Positions 17,837-27,790 of a stretch of 64,000 nt of DNA are shown one piece after another (the stretch's first letter is position 1; each line of letters opens with the position of its first letter). Under the pieces are notes generated by a model, which saw only the letters and a list, made by a program, of their open reading frames with translations, was not told the DNA's origin and did not search any database. This stretch comes from Spirochaeta sp. UBA5339. GTDB taxonomy: Bacteria > Spirochaetota > Spirochaetia > DSM-2461. A program made the translations under genes and the position numbers. The stretch is from positions 1 through 64,000 of the forward strand of contig DHQL01000011.1 in the NCBI GenBank assembly GCA_002408085.1. Reading direction: 5' to 3'.

Positions 17837-19314
17837 CAGCTTTTTACAACCCTTTCCACTTCAAGAAGTGTGGTAATCCCTGCTGCGGCTTTGGTCAACC
17901 CGTCGGCAAGAAGGGACTCGATGCCTTTCTCCCGGGCATTTCGCCTTAGTGCATCCCGCCCGTCTCCCCGGCTTATCAGATCTTCCCACTCCTCGGTTAC
18001 CGAAATAATCTCATTGATAAGGGTTCTGCCCGAATATCCCGAATTATCGCATTGTGGACAGCCTATGCCCTCGGAAAGCCTGTCGGGAGCAGCCATGCCT
18101 GCAGATTTGAAGATCTCCCGCTCCCGTTCTGTCAGCTCTCTTTTTTTACCACAGACCGGGCAGACTTTCCTGACCAGCCGCTGGGCGGTTATACCCTTTA
18201 AAACCGAGGCAAGCAGATAGGGTTCCACCCCCATATTCATCAGCCGGGGTACTGCCGAAAGAGCGTCATTGGTATGGAGGGTGGAAAACACAAGATGTCC
18301 CGTTAGGGCCGATCTAATGGCAAGATCGGCGGTTTCCCTGTCCCGGATCTCTCCGATCATTATCACATTGGGGTCCTGTCGGAGTACCCGGCGCAGAATC
18401 GAGCTGAAGGAGAGCCCTATCTCATCATTTGTCTGAATCTGATCAATACCATCCACCACATACTCCACCGGATCCTCAATGGATATGAACTTTTTTCCGG
18501 GAGTGTAAATATGACGGAGAAGAGAGTTCAGGGTTGTCGATTTTCCGCAGCCCGTAGGTCCTGTAACCAGGACCAGTCCATGGGACTTTTCAGCCAGTTC
18601 CAGTAACTCCCTTAAGTGGGACTCGGAATAGCCCAGCTGATCGACTCCCATGGGAGCCATGGTTCTGTGAAGTATACGCAGTACAATGGATTCACCCTCT
18701 CCGGTCAGAGGAACGATGGAGACTCTCAGGTCCGCTTCATCACTGCCCAGTTGAACCGTGATCCTTCCGTCCTGGGGTAGTCTGGTTTCCATAATATTCA
18801 GATGGGCCATGATTTTAATCCGTGACGAGATATAGGAAAAAACCGAAGGTTCCAGCTCCCGTCCGACATGGAGGATTCCGTCCACCCGGTACCGGACGAC
18901 CAGACGGTTTCTGAACTTTTCCAGATGGATATCCGAAGCACCCTGCTCAATCCCCTCCATTATAATGGAGTTGACAAGATTGATTACCGGAGCATCTCCC
19001 GCCAGATGGTCCAGACTCAGTGAGCGCTGATCCTCTTCCAGGGTTCCCTTGGAAAGCCCCTGATCCGAAACAAGCCTGGCCAGAAGCAGGGAGAGGTCCC
19101 GGCTCTCTATAAGAACAAATTTTACGTTTTTTTCAGCCCCCTGATGGTATCGGATAAGGATATCCTCCAGATCAGGATCTCTCTTCTCTACTCCCACAAG
19201 GATCTCATCCTGATCCTCCCTGAGTACCAGGGTCCGGTTTTTCTCCATAAAGGGAATGGAATATTGATTCTCAGCTGCAGGGACTGGCTGGTAGTTCTTA
19301 ATCTTATGAATCAT
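17836..19314 (-). CDS. gspE: Type II secretion ATPase GspE
   Basis: The 492-residue secretion ATPase has an N1E-like N-terminal region and then the catalytic core. Walker A is GPTGCGKSTTLNSLL (about residue 248). The Asp box, Walker B and His box are seen in VIMIGEIRDRETADLAIRSA and HLVFSTLHTNDA. A tetracysteine zinc site is present (CPVCGK near 385 and GCPQCDNSGYSGR near 416). It forms a cytoplasmic hexamer that powers pseudopilus extension. The start overlaps the end of gspD by 11 bp. Confidence 0.95.
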   Translation of the reverse strand: MIHKIKNYQPVPAAENQYSIPFMEKNRTLVLREDQDEILVGVEKRDPDLEDILIRYHQGAEKNVKFVLIESRDLSLLLARLVSDQGLSKGTLEEDQRSLSLDHLAGDAPVINLVNSIIMEGIEQGASDIHLEKFRNRLVVRYRVDGILHVGRELEPSVFSYISSRIKIMAHLNIMETRLPQDGRITVQLGSDEADLRVSIVPLTGEGESIVLRILHRTMAPMGVDQLGYSESHLRELLELAEKSHGLVLVTGPTGCGKSTTLNSLLRHIYTPGKKFISIEDPVEYVVDGIDQIQTNDEIGLSFSSILRRVLRQDPNVIMIGEIRDRETADLAIRSALTGHLVFSTLHTNDALSAVPRLMNMGVEPYLLASVLKGITAQRLVRKVCPVCGKKRELTEREREIFKSAGMAAPDRLSEGIGCPQCDNSGYSGRTLINEIISVTEEWEDLISRGDGRDALRRNAREKGIESLLADGLTKAAAGITTLLEVERVVKS

Positions 19315-21454
19315 AGTCGCTCACCAGCCGTCTGAAGATATCTTCATATCTGTTTTTCCCGGCTTCCCGGCCCGTATATTCCAGATGGGGCACTATGGTG
19401 ATATAGAAGTCGGTGTCTTCAATAATCTCCTGTCTTTTCTGAAAGAGCAGGCCCAACAGAGGGATGTCGCCCAGAAAGGGGACCTTGGATACCGAGAAGC
19501 CTGTGTCCTGCTGTTTCAGACCGGTTATGATAATCGGCTTGCCTGAAGGAGTTCGTACACTGGTGCTGACGATTTTCTCTGTAGTGGACGGGAGGGCATA
19601 GGTTGATGTTGAATCAACTGTGTTCTCCTTGGAAATGGTTGAGTTGACAGTCATGGTGATCATGCCGTCGCCCGAGACCCACCCTTCAATCTCAATAGTC
19701 AGGCCCGAAGAAATCTCGTTTATGGTTCCGTAGTCCTGCAGCTCTCCATCGGAGTTGTATTCCGCTTCATAATAGCGGGAGGTTCCGGTATTTTTAAATT
19801 CTATGGTTTCACCGGAGAGGGCATAGAGGGTGGTATCGGCCATAACCCTGGCTTCGGACTGATCCAGCGCTGTATTGAGCTGAGCAGCAAAAAGATAACC
19901 GAACTGTGAGACAATATCAAAATTCAGGCTGAGAATGCTTCCGAGAGTACCGGTAACCGCCGTTTGAGAGTCATCAGAGAGTATTTCATTGGACAGGGAG
20001 GACTCCCAGTCCAGCTGATTGGTGTCCTGAACCTGCAGAACAAGAACATCGTAGCGGATCTGCGGCGTAGGTCTGTCCATTGCAGAGATCGTATCCTTAA
20101 AATGCTCCAGCTGAACCGCGTTCCCCCGGAAGAACACAAGGTTTTCGTCACTGGACAGAGAGACCCGTTCCTCGTCAATTGAGGGGGGAATATTGTCCAT
20201 AAGATCTTCGGCGCTTATATAGTCCAGATAGACAGGGGTCACCTTTACCGGAACATCAACAAGCCGAAGGAATTCTCTCAGGGCATCGGCCTTCTCCTTG
20301 GACATATACATAAGAAAGGCATTCCCCTCTTCAAGATTTATACTTGTATGACTGGAGTAGGTGTCAGGCAGGAAAGAGGCTATTTCTCCGGATACCAGGA
20401 AGTTCAGGTCAAACCGGTTCCAGGAGTAACCGGGCAGATCATTCTCCAGCCCGATAATATAGCTCTCTAGAGGTACAAGGGATGCCATGGGACCGGAGAT
20501 TATTACGTTGTTTGCCAGAGCATCTTTTTTGATCACAGCCTCGCCCATTATATAGTCGGGAATAAGGGAGACAATGCCGTCTGCGGAGTTCTTGATCAGA
20601 GGTATCCTGACAGTTGAAACAAACTTGTTCAGAATATCCTGACGGTCCTTATCAAAAAAATAGTAGATGCCGTTGGAGATCTCGTATCCCGAGTTGGCCT
20701 GCTCCAGCAGAAGATCCAGAATTTCCGTAAAGGTCTTGTCTTTAAAGGAGAACCGTTCGATTATGCTGTCGTTCTGCCCCAGCATGGAGTATTCATAGCC
20801 CCCCTTGATCATCAGATCGGCCAGAACATCCCGGAACCGGACCTTCTTTAAATCTGCCGAAAAAAGATTGTCTTCCAGGGTAAAGTAGTTTCCTCCATAC
20901 TGATTGACAGTATTCCTACCGCTTGTATTCCTTCGGATATAATAGTAATCCTCTCCCGTCTCAATGGAGTAGTCCGAGTAGCGGCGGATTATGATATTCA
21001 GAAGAGACTCTACGGTTCCGTTCTCAAACTGCAGGGTGATCTCCTCACGGGGCAGGGCGTCGTAGAGAATAGTGGTTCCGATGGTTTGAGATATTTTCTT
21101 TATGATTTTTTGAATATCCGTTCCCTCGGTCTGCAGGGAGAGGTTCTCAAGGGCGGGATCATAGTCTATATGAATTCTGCTGATGTAGTAGACATCGTTT
21201 TTTTTTACAAAGTAGAGATCCTGATTCTCAAGGAAACGGGCCAGAGCCTCCTCAAAAGGCATATTATGAAACAGGTATGTCGCATTTCCTTCGACCGTAT
21301 CATCAGGGATTATGGATTGACGGCTTACCTCGGCAAGAACCAGAAGAATATCGGTCACCGGCTGATTACGGAATTCCATCTCTGTTATATTCTGCGCCGA
21401 GACTGTTAGAGAAATGAAAATAAGGAGTATTACCAAAAATATTTTTTTAAACAT
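19304..21454 (-). CDS. gspD: Type II secretion outer-membrane secretin GspD
   Basis: The 716-residue protein has a Sec signal peptide (about residues 1-20). An STN/N0-like domain (PVTDILLVLAEVSRQSI) and further periplasmic N-domains follow. The secretin core runs from about residue 455 to 695, with RYDVLVLQVQDTNQLDW and the hallmark VPFLGDIPLLGLLFQ near 655, ending in TDFYITIVPHLEY. It forms the outer-membrane channel. It leads the minus-strand gsp operon. The 172-bp gap to divergent recQ is AT-rich and should contain its promoter. Confidence 0.95.
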   Translation of the reverse strand: MFKKIFLVILLIFISLTVSAQNITEMEFRNQPVTDILLVLAEVSRQSIIPDDTVEGNATYLFHNMPFEEALARFLENQDLYFVKKNDVYYISRIHIDYDPALENLSLQTEGTDIQKIIKKISQTIGTTILYDALPREEITLQFENGTVESLLNIIIRRYSDYSIETGEDYYYIRRNTSGRNTVNQYGGNYFTLEDNLFSADLKKVRFRDVLADLMIKGGYEYSMLGQNDSIIERFSFKDKTFTEILDLLLEQANSGYEISNGIYYFFDKDRQDILNKFVSTVRIPLIKNSADGIVSLIPDYIMGEAVIKKDALANNVIISGPMASLVPLESYIIGLENDLPGYSWNRFDLNFLVSGEIASFLPDTYSSHTSINLEEGNAFLMYMSKEKADALREFLRLVDVPVKVTPVYLDYISAEDLMDNIPPSIDEERVSLSSDENLVFFRGNAVQLEHFKDTISAMDRPTPQIRYDVLVLQVQDTNQLDWESSLSNEILSDDSQTAVTGTLGSILSLNFDIVSQFGYLFAAQLNTALDQSEARVMADTTLYALSGETIEFKNTGTSRYYEAEYNSDGELQDYGTINEISSGLTIEIEGWVSGDGMITMTVNSTISKENTVDSTSTYALPSTTEKIVSTSVRTPSGKPIIITGLKQQDTGFSVSKVPFLGDIPLLGLLFQKRQEIIEDTDFYITIVPHLEYTGREAGKNRYEDIFRRLVSDYDS

Positions 21455-21626
21455 TTACCAAGCCCGATTAAAAGAATAGGTGTTCACCATAATATCATCA
21501 TACAATTAATAATGGAATATAAACCTGATAAAAGAACTCCTCCATTATTTTATTTTAATAATTTGATCTTTATATAAATTCAGTGTGCCTTGAATCATTA
21601 ATTCCGAATTGAGCCTGTAGTAAAGC

Positions 21627-23195
21627 ATGGAAGAACCCAGCAGTGATCTGCTCACCAGGACAGCATCAGAACGCTTTGGAATATCCTACCTCTTTCCCTA
21701 CCAGCGCCTTGTGATCACCAACATTCTGCGCAGGGCAGGGCATTTTGGAGAGGAGGAGCAGGCCGAAGCTCCGCCCCACCAGGTGGTACTTCTGCCCACG
21801 GGAGCGGGAAAGAGTCTCTGCTTTATGCTCCCCGCCTGTATCCTTGAGGGGCTTACCATCGTTGTCTTTCCCCTCCTGGGCCTGATGGCCGATCAGCTGC
21901 GCCGTGTGGAGGAGGCGGGGATGACAGGGGCCGTCCTGAAAGGGGGGATGAGCCGGCAGGAGAAGGAGGAGCTCTGGCAGAGGGCGGAAGCCGGAGAACT
22001 TGATATGCTCTTAACAGGCCCAGAGATGCTGATCCTTCCGGATGTCAGGAAGAGGCTTGAGGGAATCAGAGTCAGCCATATGGTACTGGACGAGGCCCAC
22101 ACCGTTCCCGAGTGGGGTGAGAGCTTCCGCCCCGCCTGTCTGGAAATGGGAAGGATACTCCCGAAACTGGGAGTGGAGCAGATCACCGCCTTTACCGCCA
22201 CCGCCAGTCCTCTTATTCTGGGCAAGATCAAGTCGATCCTCTTTTCCGGTCTCAGCTTCAATCTGGTTATGGCCAACCCGGACCGGGTGAATATCCACTA
22301 TGAGGTCCGCCCTGTTCTCTCACGGATGGGGACACTTACCGAACTGATTCCCCGGATTGAGCGGCCTGCCATAATATTCTGTTCCACAAGGCGCCAGACC
22401 GAGCAGACCGCCCTCTACCTCCGCCAGAGGCTCCGGGATGAGGAGATCCGCTACTACCATGCGGGGCTGGCCAAGGAGCTTCGGACGGAGCTGGAGAAGT
22501 GGTTCTTTGACTCTGATAAGGGCATACTGGCTGCGACCTGTGCCTACGGCCTTGGTATGGACAAGTCCGGGATCCGTACGGTTATCCACTACTCCCTCCC
22601 CTCTTCAGTGGAGGCCTATCTGCAGGAGTCGGGCCGTGCGGGACGGGACCGACAGCCCTGCCGGGCCATACTCCTCTACCATCCCGAGGACAGGGAACGG
22701 GAGAAGAACAATCCCAGTGCCGAACTGAGGGACCGCTATGAGAAGCTTCTGGCCTTTGCTGATGACAGTTCGACCTGCCGTCGGGAATCCCTTCTGGCCA
22801 TCCTCGATGCGGAACCCGAGGACTGCGACAGCTGCGATGTCTGCCGGAATGAGGTAATTACGGAAGACCCGCTGATGCCTCTACTTCAGGAGATTCTTCA
22901 CCGCTACAGCAGGAAGTTCACGGCTCCCCTGCTGACACAGTTTCTACTGGGCAGGCACAGCCGGGAGATCAGGCAGGACTTCTACCACCGGTGCAGAGAG
23001 TTCGGCATTCTGAAAGAGAAAGATCCCGATGATGTAAAGGAGATGATCAGGGGGATGGAAGCTCTGAAAATAATTAAAAAAACAAAGTCCGGGATAATTC
23101 TTCCAGCAGGAGGAAGAATCAGAAAACAGGCAGCCTCCCGGAACTCAAGGACTGGAGTCAGAGAGGCTGCTGAAGGGTTATCCGTCAGCCGGTGA
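21627..23195 (+). CDS. recQ: RecQ-family ATP-dependent DNA helicase
   Basis: The 522-residue superfamily 2 helicase has Walker A LLPTGAGKS (about residue 55), a DEAH box in VLDEAHTVPEWGESFRP (about 154), motif III TAFTATASP, and motif VI QESGRAGRDRQ. Cysteines at CRRESLL (about 383) and CDSCDVC (about 403) match the RecQ zinc-binding domain. There is no HRDC domain, so it is a short RecQ. It unwinds DNA 3' to 5' during repair or recombination. No clear ribosome-binding site precedes the ATG. Its last 18 bp overlap convergent tctA. Confidence 0.9.
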   Translation: MEEPSSDLLTRTASERFGISYLFPYQRLVITNILRRAGHFGEEEQAEAPPHQVVLLPTGAGKSLCFMLPACILEGLTIVVFPLLGLMADQLRRVEEAGMTGAVLKGGMSRQEKEELWQRAEAGELDMLLTGPEMLILPDVRKRLEGIRVSHMVLDEAHTVPEWGESFRPACLEMGRILPKLGVEQITAFTATASPLILGKIKSILFSGLSFNLVMANPDRVNIHYEVRPVLSRMGTLTELIPRIERPAIIFCSTRRQTEQTALYLRQRLRDEEIRYYHAGLAKELRTELEKWFFDSDKGILAATCAYGLGMDKSGIRTVIHYSLPSSVEAYLQESGRAGRDRQPCRAILLYHPEDREREKNNPSAELRDRYEKLLAFADDSSTCRRESLLAILDAEPEDCDSCDVCRNEVITEDPLMPLLQEILHRYSRKFTAPLLTQFLLGRHSREIRQDFYHRCREFGILKEKDPDDVKEMIRGMEALKIIKKTKSGIILPAGGRIRKQAASRNSRTGVREAAEGLSVSR

Positions 23196-24668
23196 CGGAC
23201 TGCTTTTCTTCATTCTCATGGAGGTGACCAGAGAGAATACGGAAAGAACTATAAAGGCAATGGTAATGGGACGGGTATAGAGAAAGCTCCAGCTGCCCTC
23301 ATACATGAGGATTGACTTTCTCAGATTGCTCTCTGCCATGGGCCCGAGGATCAGAGCCAGTACAATGGGGGATTGGGGAATTTCCGCCTTCACCAGGAAG
23401 TAGCCGATAACGCCGAACACCAGAGTGACAAAAACATCAAAGAGGTTGTTATTGATGGCAAAGGAACCCACCACTGAGAGAATCAGAATCATTGGAACAA
23501 TCAGCTTTTTGGGGATATCCACAATACGGGAGAAAAAGCGGATACAGGTCAGACCGATCACAAGCATCAGAATATTACCGATGAGCATGGAGCTGAACAG
23601 GCCGTAAACAATCTCGGGATTCTTCTCAAAGAGCATGGGACCCGGTGCAATTCCCTGGATAATCAGGGCTCCCAGAAGGATTGCCGCAACAGCATCCCCG
23701 GGGACACCGAGAGTCAGCAAAGGAACAAGGGCTCCTCCTGTAACTCCGTTGTTTCCCGCTTCAGGAGCTGCGATTCCGGGCAAATGGCCTGAACCGAACT
23801 TCCCGGGGGTCTTTGAACTGCGCTTGGCTTCGTTGTAGGAGATAAAGGCGGCGATATCGGCACCGGCTCCGGGAATACATCCGATAAGGGTTCCCATAAA
23901 GGCCGACTTGACCATGGTGGGAGAAACCTTCAGGACATCCCTGAAGGAGACCAGTTTCCGGTTGGTTACTTTGGAACTGCTCTCCTGTTTCTTCAGAATG
24001 TCTTCAAGCTGAATCAGAGCCTCGGCAACGGCGAAAAGTCCGATAAGCACAGGAATGATGGAAAGGCCGTTGAGCATCTGGATGTTACCGAAGGTGAACC
24101 GGGGAAAACCGGTTACCGGGTCCATTCCGATGGTGGCCAGAAAGAGTCCGAAGAAACCTCCGATAAATCCCTTCACAATGTTATTAGAAGAGATGGAGGC
24201 AATGATGGTCAGACCGAAAATGGCAAGCATAAAGTACTCGGGAGCGCTGAAGCGCAGAGCAAACTTTGCCAGAAGAGGGGACAGGGTAATCAGCATGATT
24301 GTACTGACCAGACCTCCGGTAAAGCTGGCGATGGCGGACATACTGAGAGCCACTCCGGCTTTTCCGTCCCGCACTAGGGCATTCCCGTCGTTCACCGTTG
24401 CCGCGGCGGCGGGGGTTCCCGGTGTCCGCAGAAGAATCGCAGCGATGGAGCCACCGTAGATGGCACCTATATAGATTCCTACCAGCATAACAAGGGCAGC
24501 TGTCGGAGACATTCCGAAGGTAAAGGGAAGCAGAATTGCGACTCCCATTGTTGCCGTAAGACCCGGCAGTGATCCGATGATGATTCCTCCGGCGACTCCC
24601 AGTACCAGAAGGGGGAAAATCTGGATAGTAAACACGGATTGAAATCCCTGCATCAGTAAATGAAACAT
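23178..24668 (-). CDS. tctA: Tripartite tricarboxylate transporter, large membrane subunit TctA
   Basis: The 496-residue protein has about 11-12 hydrophobic segments and strong TctA signatures: GVAGGIIIGSLPGLTATMGV near the start, GIYIGAIYGGSIAAIL, RTPGTPAAAAT, GTLIGCIPGAGADIAAF and LTLGVPGDAVAAILLGALII. It moves the substrate through the inner membrane using an ion gradient. A good ribosome-binding site (TAGGAG) precedes the ATG. The stop-proximal 18 bp overlap the recQ gene coming from the other side. Confidence 0.95.
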   Translation of the reverse strand: MFHLLMQGFQSVFTIQIFPLLVLGVAGGIIIGSLPGLTATMGVAILLPFTFGMSPTAALVMLVGIYIGAIYGGSIAAILLRTPGTPAAAATVNDGNALVRDGKAGVALSMSAIASFTGGLVSTIMLITLSPLLAKFALRFSAPEYFMLAIFGLTIIASISSNNIVKGFIGGFFGLFLATIGMDPVTGFPRFTFGNIQMLNGLSIIPVLIGLFAVAEALIQLEDILKKQESSSKVTNRKLVSFRDVLKVSPTMVKSAFMGTLIGCIPGAGADIAAFISYNEAKRSSKTPGKFGSGHLPGIAAPEAGNNGVTGGALVPLLTLGVPGDAVAAILLGALIIQGIAPGPMLFEKNPEIVYGLFSSMLIGNILMLVIGLTCIRFFSRIVDIPKKLIVPMILILSVVGSFAINNNLFDVFVTLVFGVIGYFLVKAEIPQSPIVLALILGPMAESNLRKSILMYEGSWSFLYTRPITIAFIVLSVFSLVTSMRMKKSSPSPADG

Positions 24669-24676
24669 AACAACTC

Positions 24677-25168
24677 CTAAAAACCGACGATTCCCGTGGG
24701 AAGCTGAACGAGGAAGAGATAGCGGAATACTGCGTAAACAATGACCACAAAGACAGGGGCTATAACATAGAATTTCTTCTTTTCTGCCTTGATGATAAAA
24801 AGCATGGCCCAGAACAGAAGGGTTGAGGTGATGCAGAAGCCGCTCAGTCTCAGTAGAAAGTAGTAAACGGCCAGGCAGAAGATGACACTGAAGGGGCGCT
24901 TCATCCTTTCAATGGTAAAGGCAGTACTGTTGTCTCCGGCAGGTTCATCTTCAGAAGAGTTCTTCACTGCAGTAAAAGTAGACCAGAGTAGAGCAATGGA
25001 CAGAAGCATCATAACAACAGAGATGATTCTGGGAAAAAAAGTGGCTCCCAGAAAGTTATCGGTGATCAGGGTCTGTTTAAAAGTAAAGGTCACTGAAAAA
25101 ACAAAGATCCCCAGCAAAAGAGAGATCAACCCTACCCAGAAATCTGTTTTTTTCAAAATATTTTTCAT
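24677..25168 (-). CDS. tctB: Tripartite tricarboxylate transporter, small membrane subunit TctB
   Basis: The 163-residue protein has four hydrophobic helices (about residues 12-32, 45-65, 95-125 and 130-158), the usual TctB layout. A polar stretch follows the second helix (AVKNSSEDEPAGDNSTAF). It lies 8 bp before tctA and 51 bp after tctC, with an intrinsic terminator between tctC and tctB that should lower expression of the membrane subunits relative to the binding protein. Confidence 0.88.
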   Translation of the reverse strand: MKNILKKTDFWVGLISLLLGIFVFSVTFTFKQTLITDNFLGATFFPRIISVVMMLLSIALLWSTFTAVKNSSEDEPAGDNSTAFTIERMKRPFSVIFCLAVYYFLLRLSGFCITSTLLFWAMLFIIKAEKKKFYVIAPVFVVIVYAVFRYLFLVQLPTGIVGF

Positions 25169-25181
25169 AATGGAAATCCCT

Positions 25182-25208
25182 AAAAAAACCCGGCAGCTTA
25201 TGCCGGGG
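25182..25208 (-). terminator. Intrinsic terminator between tctC and tctB
   Basis: Read on the minus strand, the stem CCCGGC/GCCGGG with a 7-base loop is followed by seven T residues. It lies 12 bp beyond the tctC stop, inside the transporter operon. Partial read-through would give more binding protein than membrane subunits. Confidence 0.85.
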
Positions 25209-25219
25209 CAGCAGATAAA

Positions 25220-26164
25220 TTACAGTTTAGAAACTATGTCGGTAATGACAGCTGTATCAGAATTGATATACTCGCGGAAATCCTCACTGCTCAGATCGTA
25301 GATACCGAGTTTGGCATTTTCCATAAAGGATACGAATTCGGGGTCTGCAATGGCCTTGGCAAATGCATCTTCCAGCTTGGTTTTGATGGCTTCGGGAGTG
25401 CCTTTGGGAACAGCAAGACCTCTCCAGGTTCCGGAAACGACATCATATCCCTCTTCCTTGAAGGTGGGGACATCGGGAAGAGCCTTGATGCGCTCGGGAG
25501 CCATGATGGCCAGAGGGCGAAGCTGTTTACCTTCGATCTGTGCGATGAGTTCTCCGGGTCCGGCAATTGTAAAATCAGTGTGGCCGCCGATTACTGAGGG
25601 GATCGCTTCGGCAGCGCCGTTGAAGGGAATCTGGTTGAAGCTGATTCCCTGATTGTTTTCAAGGGCAAGGATGTAGAAGTTGGGTTTTGCAGTACTGGCA
25701 AAGCGGATACCGCCATCATCGGCTCTGGCTGCTTCTACAAGCTGCTGAATATTCTCATAGGGGGAGTCTTCTTTTACACAAAGAAGAGCGGGGTCCATAT
25801 TGGCCAGTCTGATCAGATCAAAATCATCGGGAGTGATCTGAGCCAGTCCCATAAGGGGCAGAGATACAATCTCTCTTGTAATCATGGTTACTGTGTAACC
25901 GTCGGGTGTGGAGGTAGCACCGGCTGTCATTCCTACAGCTCCGGAACCTCCGGTCTTGTTCAGAACAACGATGGACTGACCAAGGTATTTCTCAGCGGAT
26001 TTTGCCAGAGCTCTGGCAACAGCGTCGGTTCCGCCTCCCGCAGAAAAGGGAACAATCAGGTTGATACTTTTTGTGGGGTAAGCTGCGGCGTCCTGTGTTC
26101 CTTCCGCAAAAACAGCGGTTGTCAGAATAGCAAAAACAGACAGCAGGGATATGATTTTTTTCAC
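25220..26164 (-). CDS. tctC: Tripartite tricarboxylate transporter substrate-binding protein TctC
   Basis: The 314-residue periplasmic binding protein has a signal peptide ending near VFAEG. The Bug/TctC signature follows: PTKSINLIVPFSAGGGTDAV, then VVLNKTGGSGAVGMTA, IPFNGAAEAIPSVIGGHTDF and LPDVPTFKEEGYDV. The start is GTG at 26164, six bases after AGGAG; an overlapping ATG would stop at once. The substrate is probably a small carboxylate but cannot be fixed from sequence. It lies 75 bp downstream of the response-regulator gene. Confidence 0.95.
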   Translation of the reverse strand: MKKIISLLSVFAILTTAVFAEGTQDAAAYPTKSINLIVPFSAGGGTDAVARALAKSAEKYLGQSIVVLNKTGGSGAVGMTAGATSTPDGYTVTMITREIVSLPLMGLAQITPDDFDLIRLANMDPALLCVKEDSPYENIQQLVEAARADDGGIRFASTAKPNFYILALENNQGISFNQIPFNGAAEAIPSVIGGHTDFTIAGPGELIAQIEGKQLRPLAIMAPERIKALPDVPTFKEEGYDVVSGTWRGLAVPKGTPEAIKTKLEDAFAKAIADPEFVSFMENAKLGIYDLSSEDFREYINSDTAVITDIVSKL

Positions 26165-26239
26165 ATTATTCTCCTGTGAATTATGAATTTTAATTTATGA
26201 TAGGACCCTTCAAATGAGCTGTCTATGACGCTATTTTAC

Positions 26240-27790
26240 TTAATCAGTCAGTTTTTTACCCCGGCTCTGAACGTAGCTGCTGGGGCTCATTCCCATGATC
26301 CTCTTGAATACGCGGCAGAAGGTTTCTGGCTGTGAGATCCCGACAAGGTCGGCAAGCTCGGAAACCCTGTAGGCCGTTGAATCCATCAGTTTCACGGCAG
26401 CCCTGATCCGGACCTCTGCCAGGTACCGGGCAAAACCCGTTCCCGCCACTCTGGTGAACAGACGACTCAGGTAGGAGGGATGCACCTGAAAATGATCCGC
26501 CACTTCCGCCAGAGTAAGAGGTTCGGCGTAGTGGATATGAAGATATTCAATCACACTGCCTATAACGGGATTTTCCACTGTTTTCATGGATGAAAAGAAG
26601 CCGGCGATATCACTGAGGAAGGAGTTGAAATCCTCAAGATCCCAGTTCGCCGCATCCCCCCCTATGGCGGAAAAAAGGCATGACAGACGGGGATGATCCT
26701 GGAGATGCATCATCTCGGATGCGGTAACCAGATGGGCCAGGGTACGGCTGAAATAGAGCCGGACCAGATCAGGTGAACAGCTCCTGTACTCTGCCGGGTT
26801 CAGGGTAAGGGCCCGGATGATTCTCTCAGAATTCTCCGGAGATTTCTCCACAATATCCCTGCTCAGATTCTCCAGGACCGGGAATTCAGAGGTCTTTCCT
26901 GCATCATGGATTCTTGGAAGACTTATGATGGAGCCCTTCCCTCTGGTGGCAAAGTGCGAGAGGCAGAGGGAAGCCTCCTGCAGGGACGAGGAGAGGCTGT
27001 GAAAGGAGTCTCCGGGCAGGGCAAATCCGATGGAAACGGAACCCCAGTGCTCCTGAAGAAAGGAGTGAAAGGACGCCCAGCGGGAGTCCAGTGCCTGCCA
27101 TAAGAGCGGCTTTGCCGAAACAAGAAACAAGGTCAGCTCTCTACCGTTCCGATGGACATAGATTTCCGGAAAAACAGAAGCGGCCTCCCCGGGCAGTTCT
27201 TCCATGGGCTTTGTTTTCCGTTCCGGCTCCCCACCGGCTGCGGCAGCTCCCTGACTATGGAGAATTCCTCTGGCGGCATAGATTCGTCCTCCCTCACTGT
27301 CTGAAGGAACCCCCAGGACCTCGGCGATCTGAGCCGGATTAATCAGAGTTCCCGCGGCATTCAGAAGAAAGGAGGTCATAAAGGATCTTTCCTGAAGTAC
27401 CGGGTCACGCCGGTTTACCTGTTTTTCCCTGAACCTGAGGACCGAATGTTCCACAGCCTCCTGGGAGATCTGGTGCTTCAGAAGGTAGTCCACCGCCCCG
27501 AGCTTGAAGGCCTCCTTCACCAGAGCAAACTCGTTAAAGGCGCTGAGTACGATAAAGCGGCACTCCGGAACCTCAACAGCAGCCCGGCGGATCAATTCCA
27601 GACCGTTCATTCTGGGCATTTTTATATCGGTTATAACCAGATCAAAGCCGCCGGATGTGATCTTATCCAGGGCGTCACTGCCGTTAATGGCCTCTTCCGG
27701 AACAGTAAGATCCAAGGCCTGCCAGTCTATGATTCTGGAAAAGGACTGTCTGTAGAAGGGTTCGTCATCGACGATCAGTACTCTATCCAT
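26240..27790 (-). CDS. YesN-type response regulator with AraC DNA-binding domain
   Basis: The 516-residue protein has an N-terminal receiver domain (VDDEP acidic pair, phospho-acceptor Asp55 in LVITDIKMPRMNG, Lys in YLLKHQ). A central region of about 280 residues has no clear motif. A C-terminal AraC-type double helix-turn-helix follows (about residues 415-510: VADHFQVHPSYLSRLFTR, then LVGISQPETFCRVFKRIMG). It overlaps the kinase gene by 8 bp and precedes tctCBA, so it probably activates the transporter in response to its substrate. Confidence 0.92.
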   Translation of the reverse strand: MDRVLIVDDEPFYRQSFSRIIDWQALDLTVPEEAINGSDALDKITSGGFDLVITDIKMPRMNGLELIRRAAVEVPECRFIVLSAFNEFALVKEAFKLGAVDYLLKHQISQEAVEHSVLRFREKQVNRRDPVLQERSFMTSFLLNAAGTLINPAQIAEVLGVPSDSEGGRIYAARGILHSQGAAAAGGEPERKTKPMEELPGEAASVFPEIYVHRNGRELTLFLVSAKPLLWQALDSRWASFHSFLQEHWGSVSIGFALPGDSFHSLSSSLQEASLCLSHFATRGKGSIISLPRIHDAGKTSEFPVLENLSRDIVEKSPENSERIIRALTLNPAEYRSCSPDLVRLYFSRTLAHLVTASEMMHLQDHPRLSCLFSAIGGDAANWDLEDFNSFLSDIAGFFSSMKTVENPVIGSVIEYLHIHYAEPLTLAEVADHFQVHPSYLSRLFTRVAGTGFARYLAEVRIRAAVKLMDSTAYRVSELADLVGISQPETFCRVFKRIMGMSPSSYVQSRGKKLTD

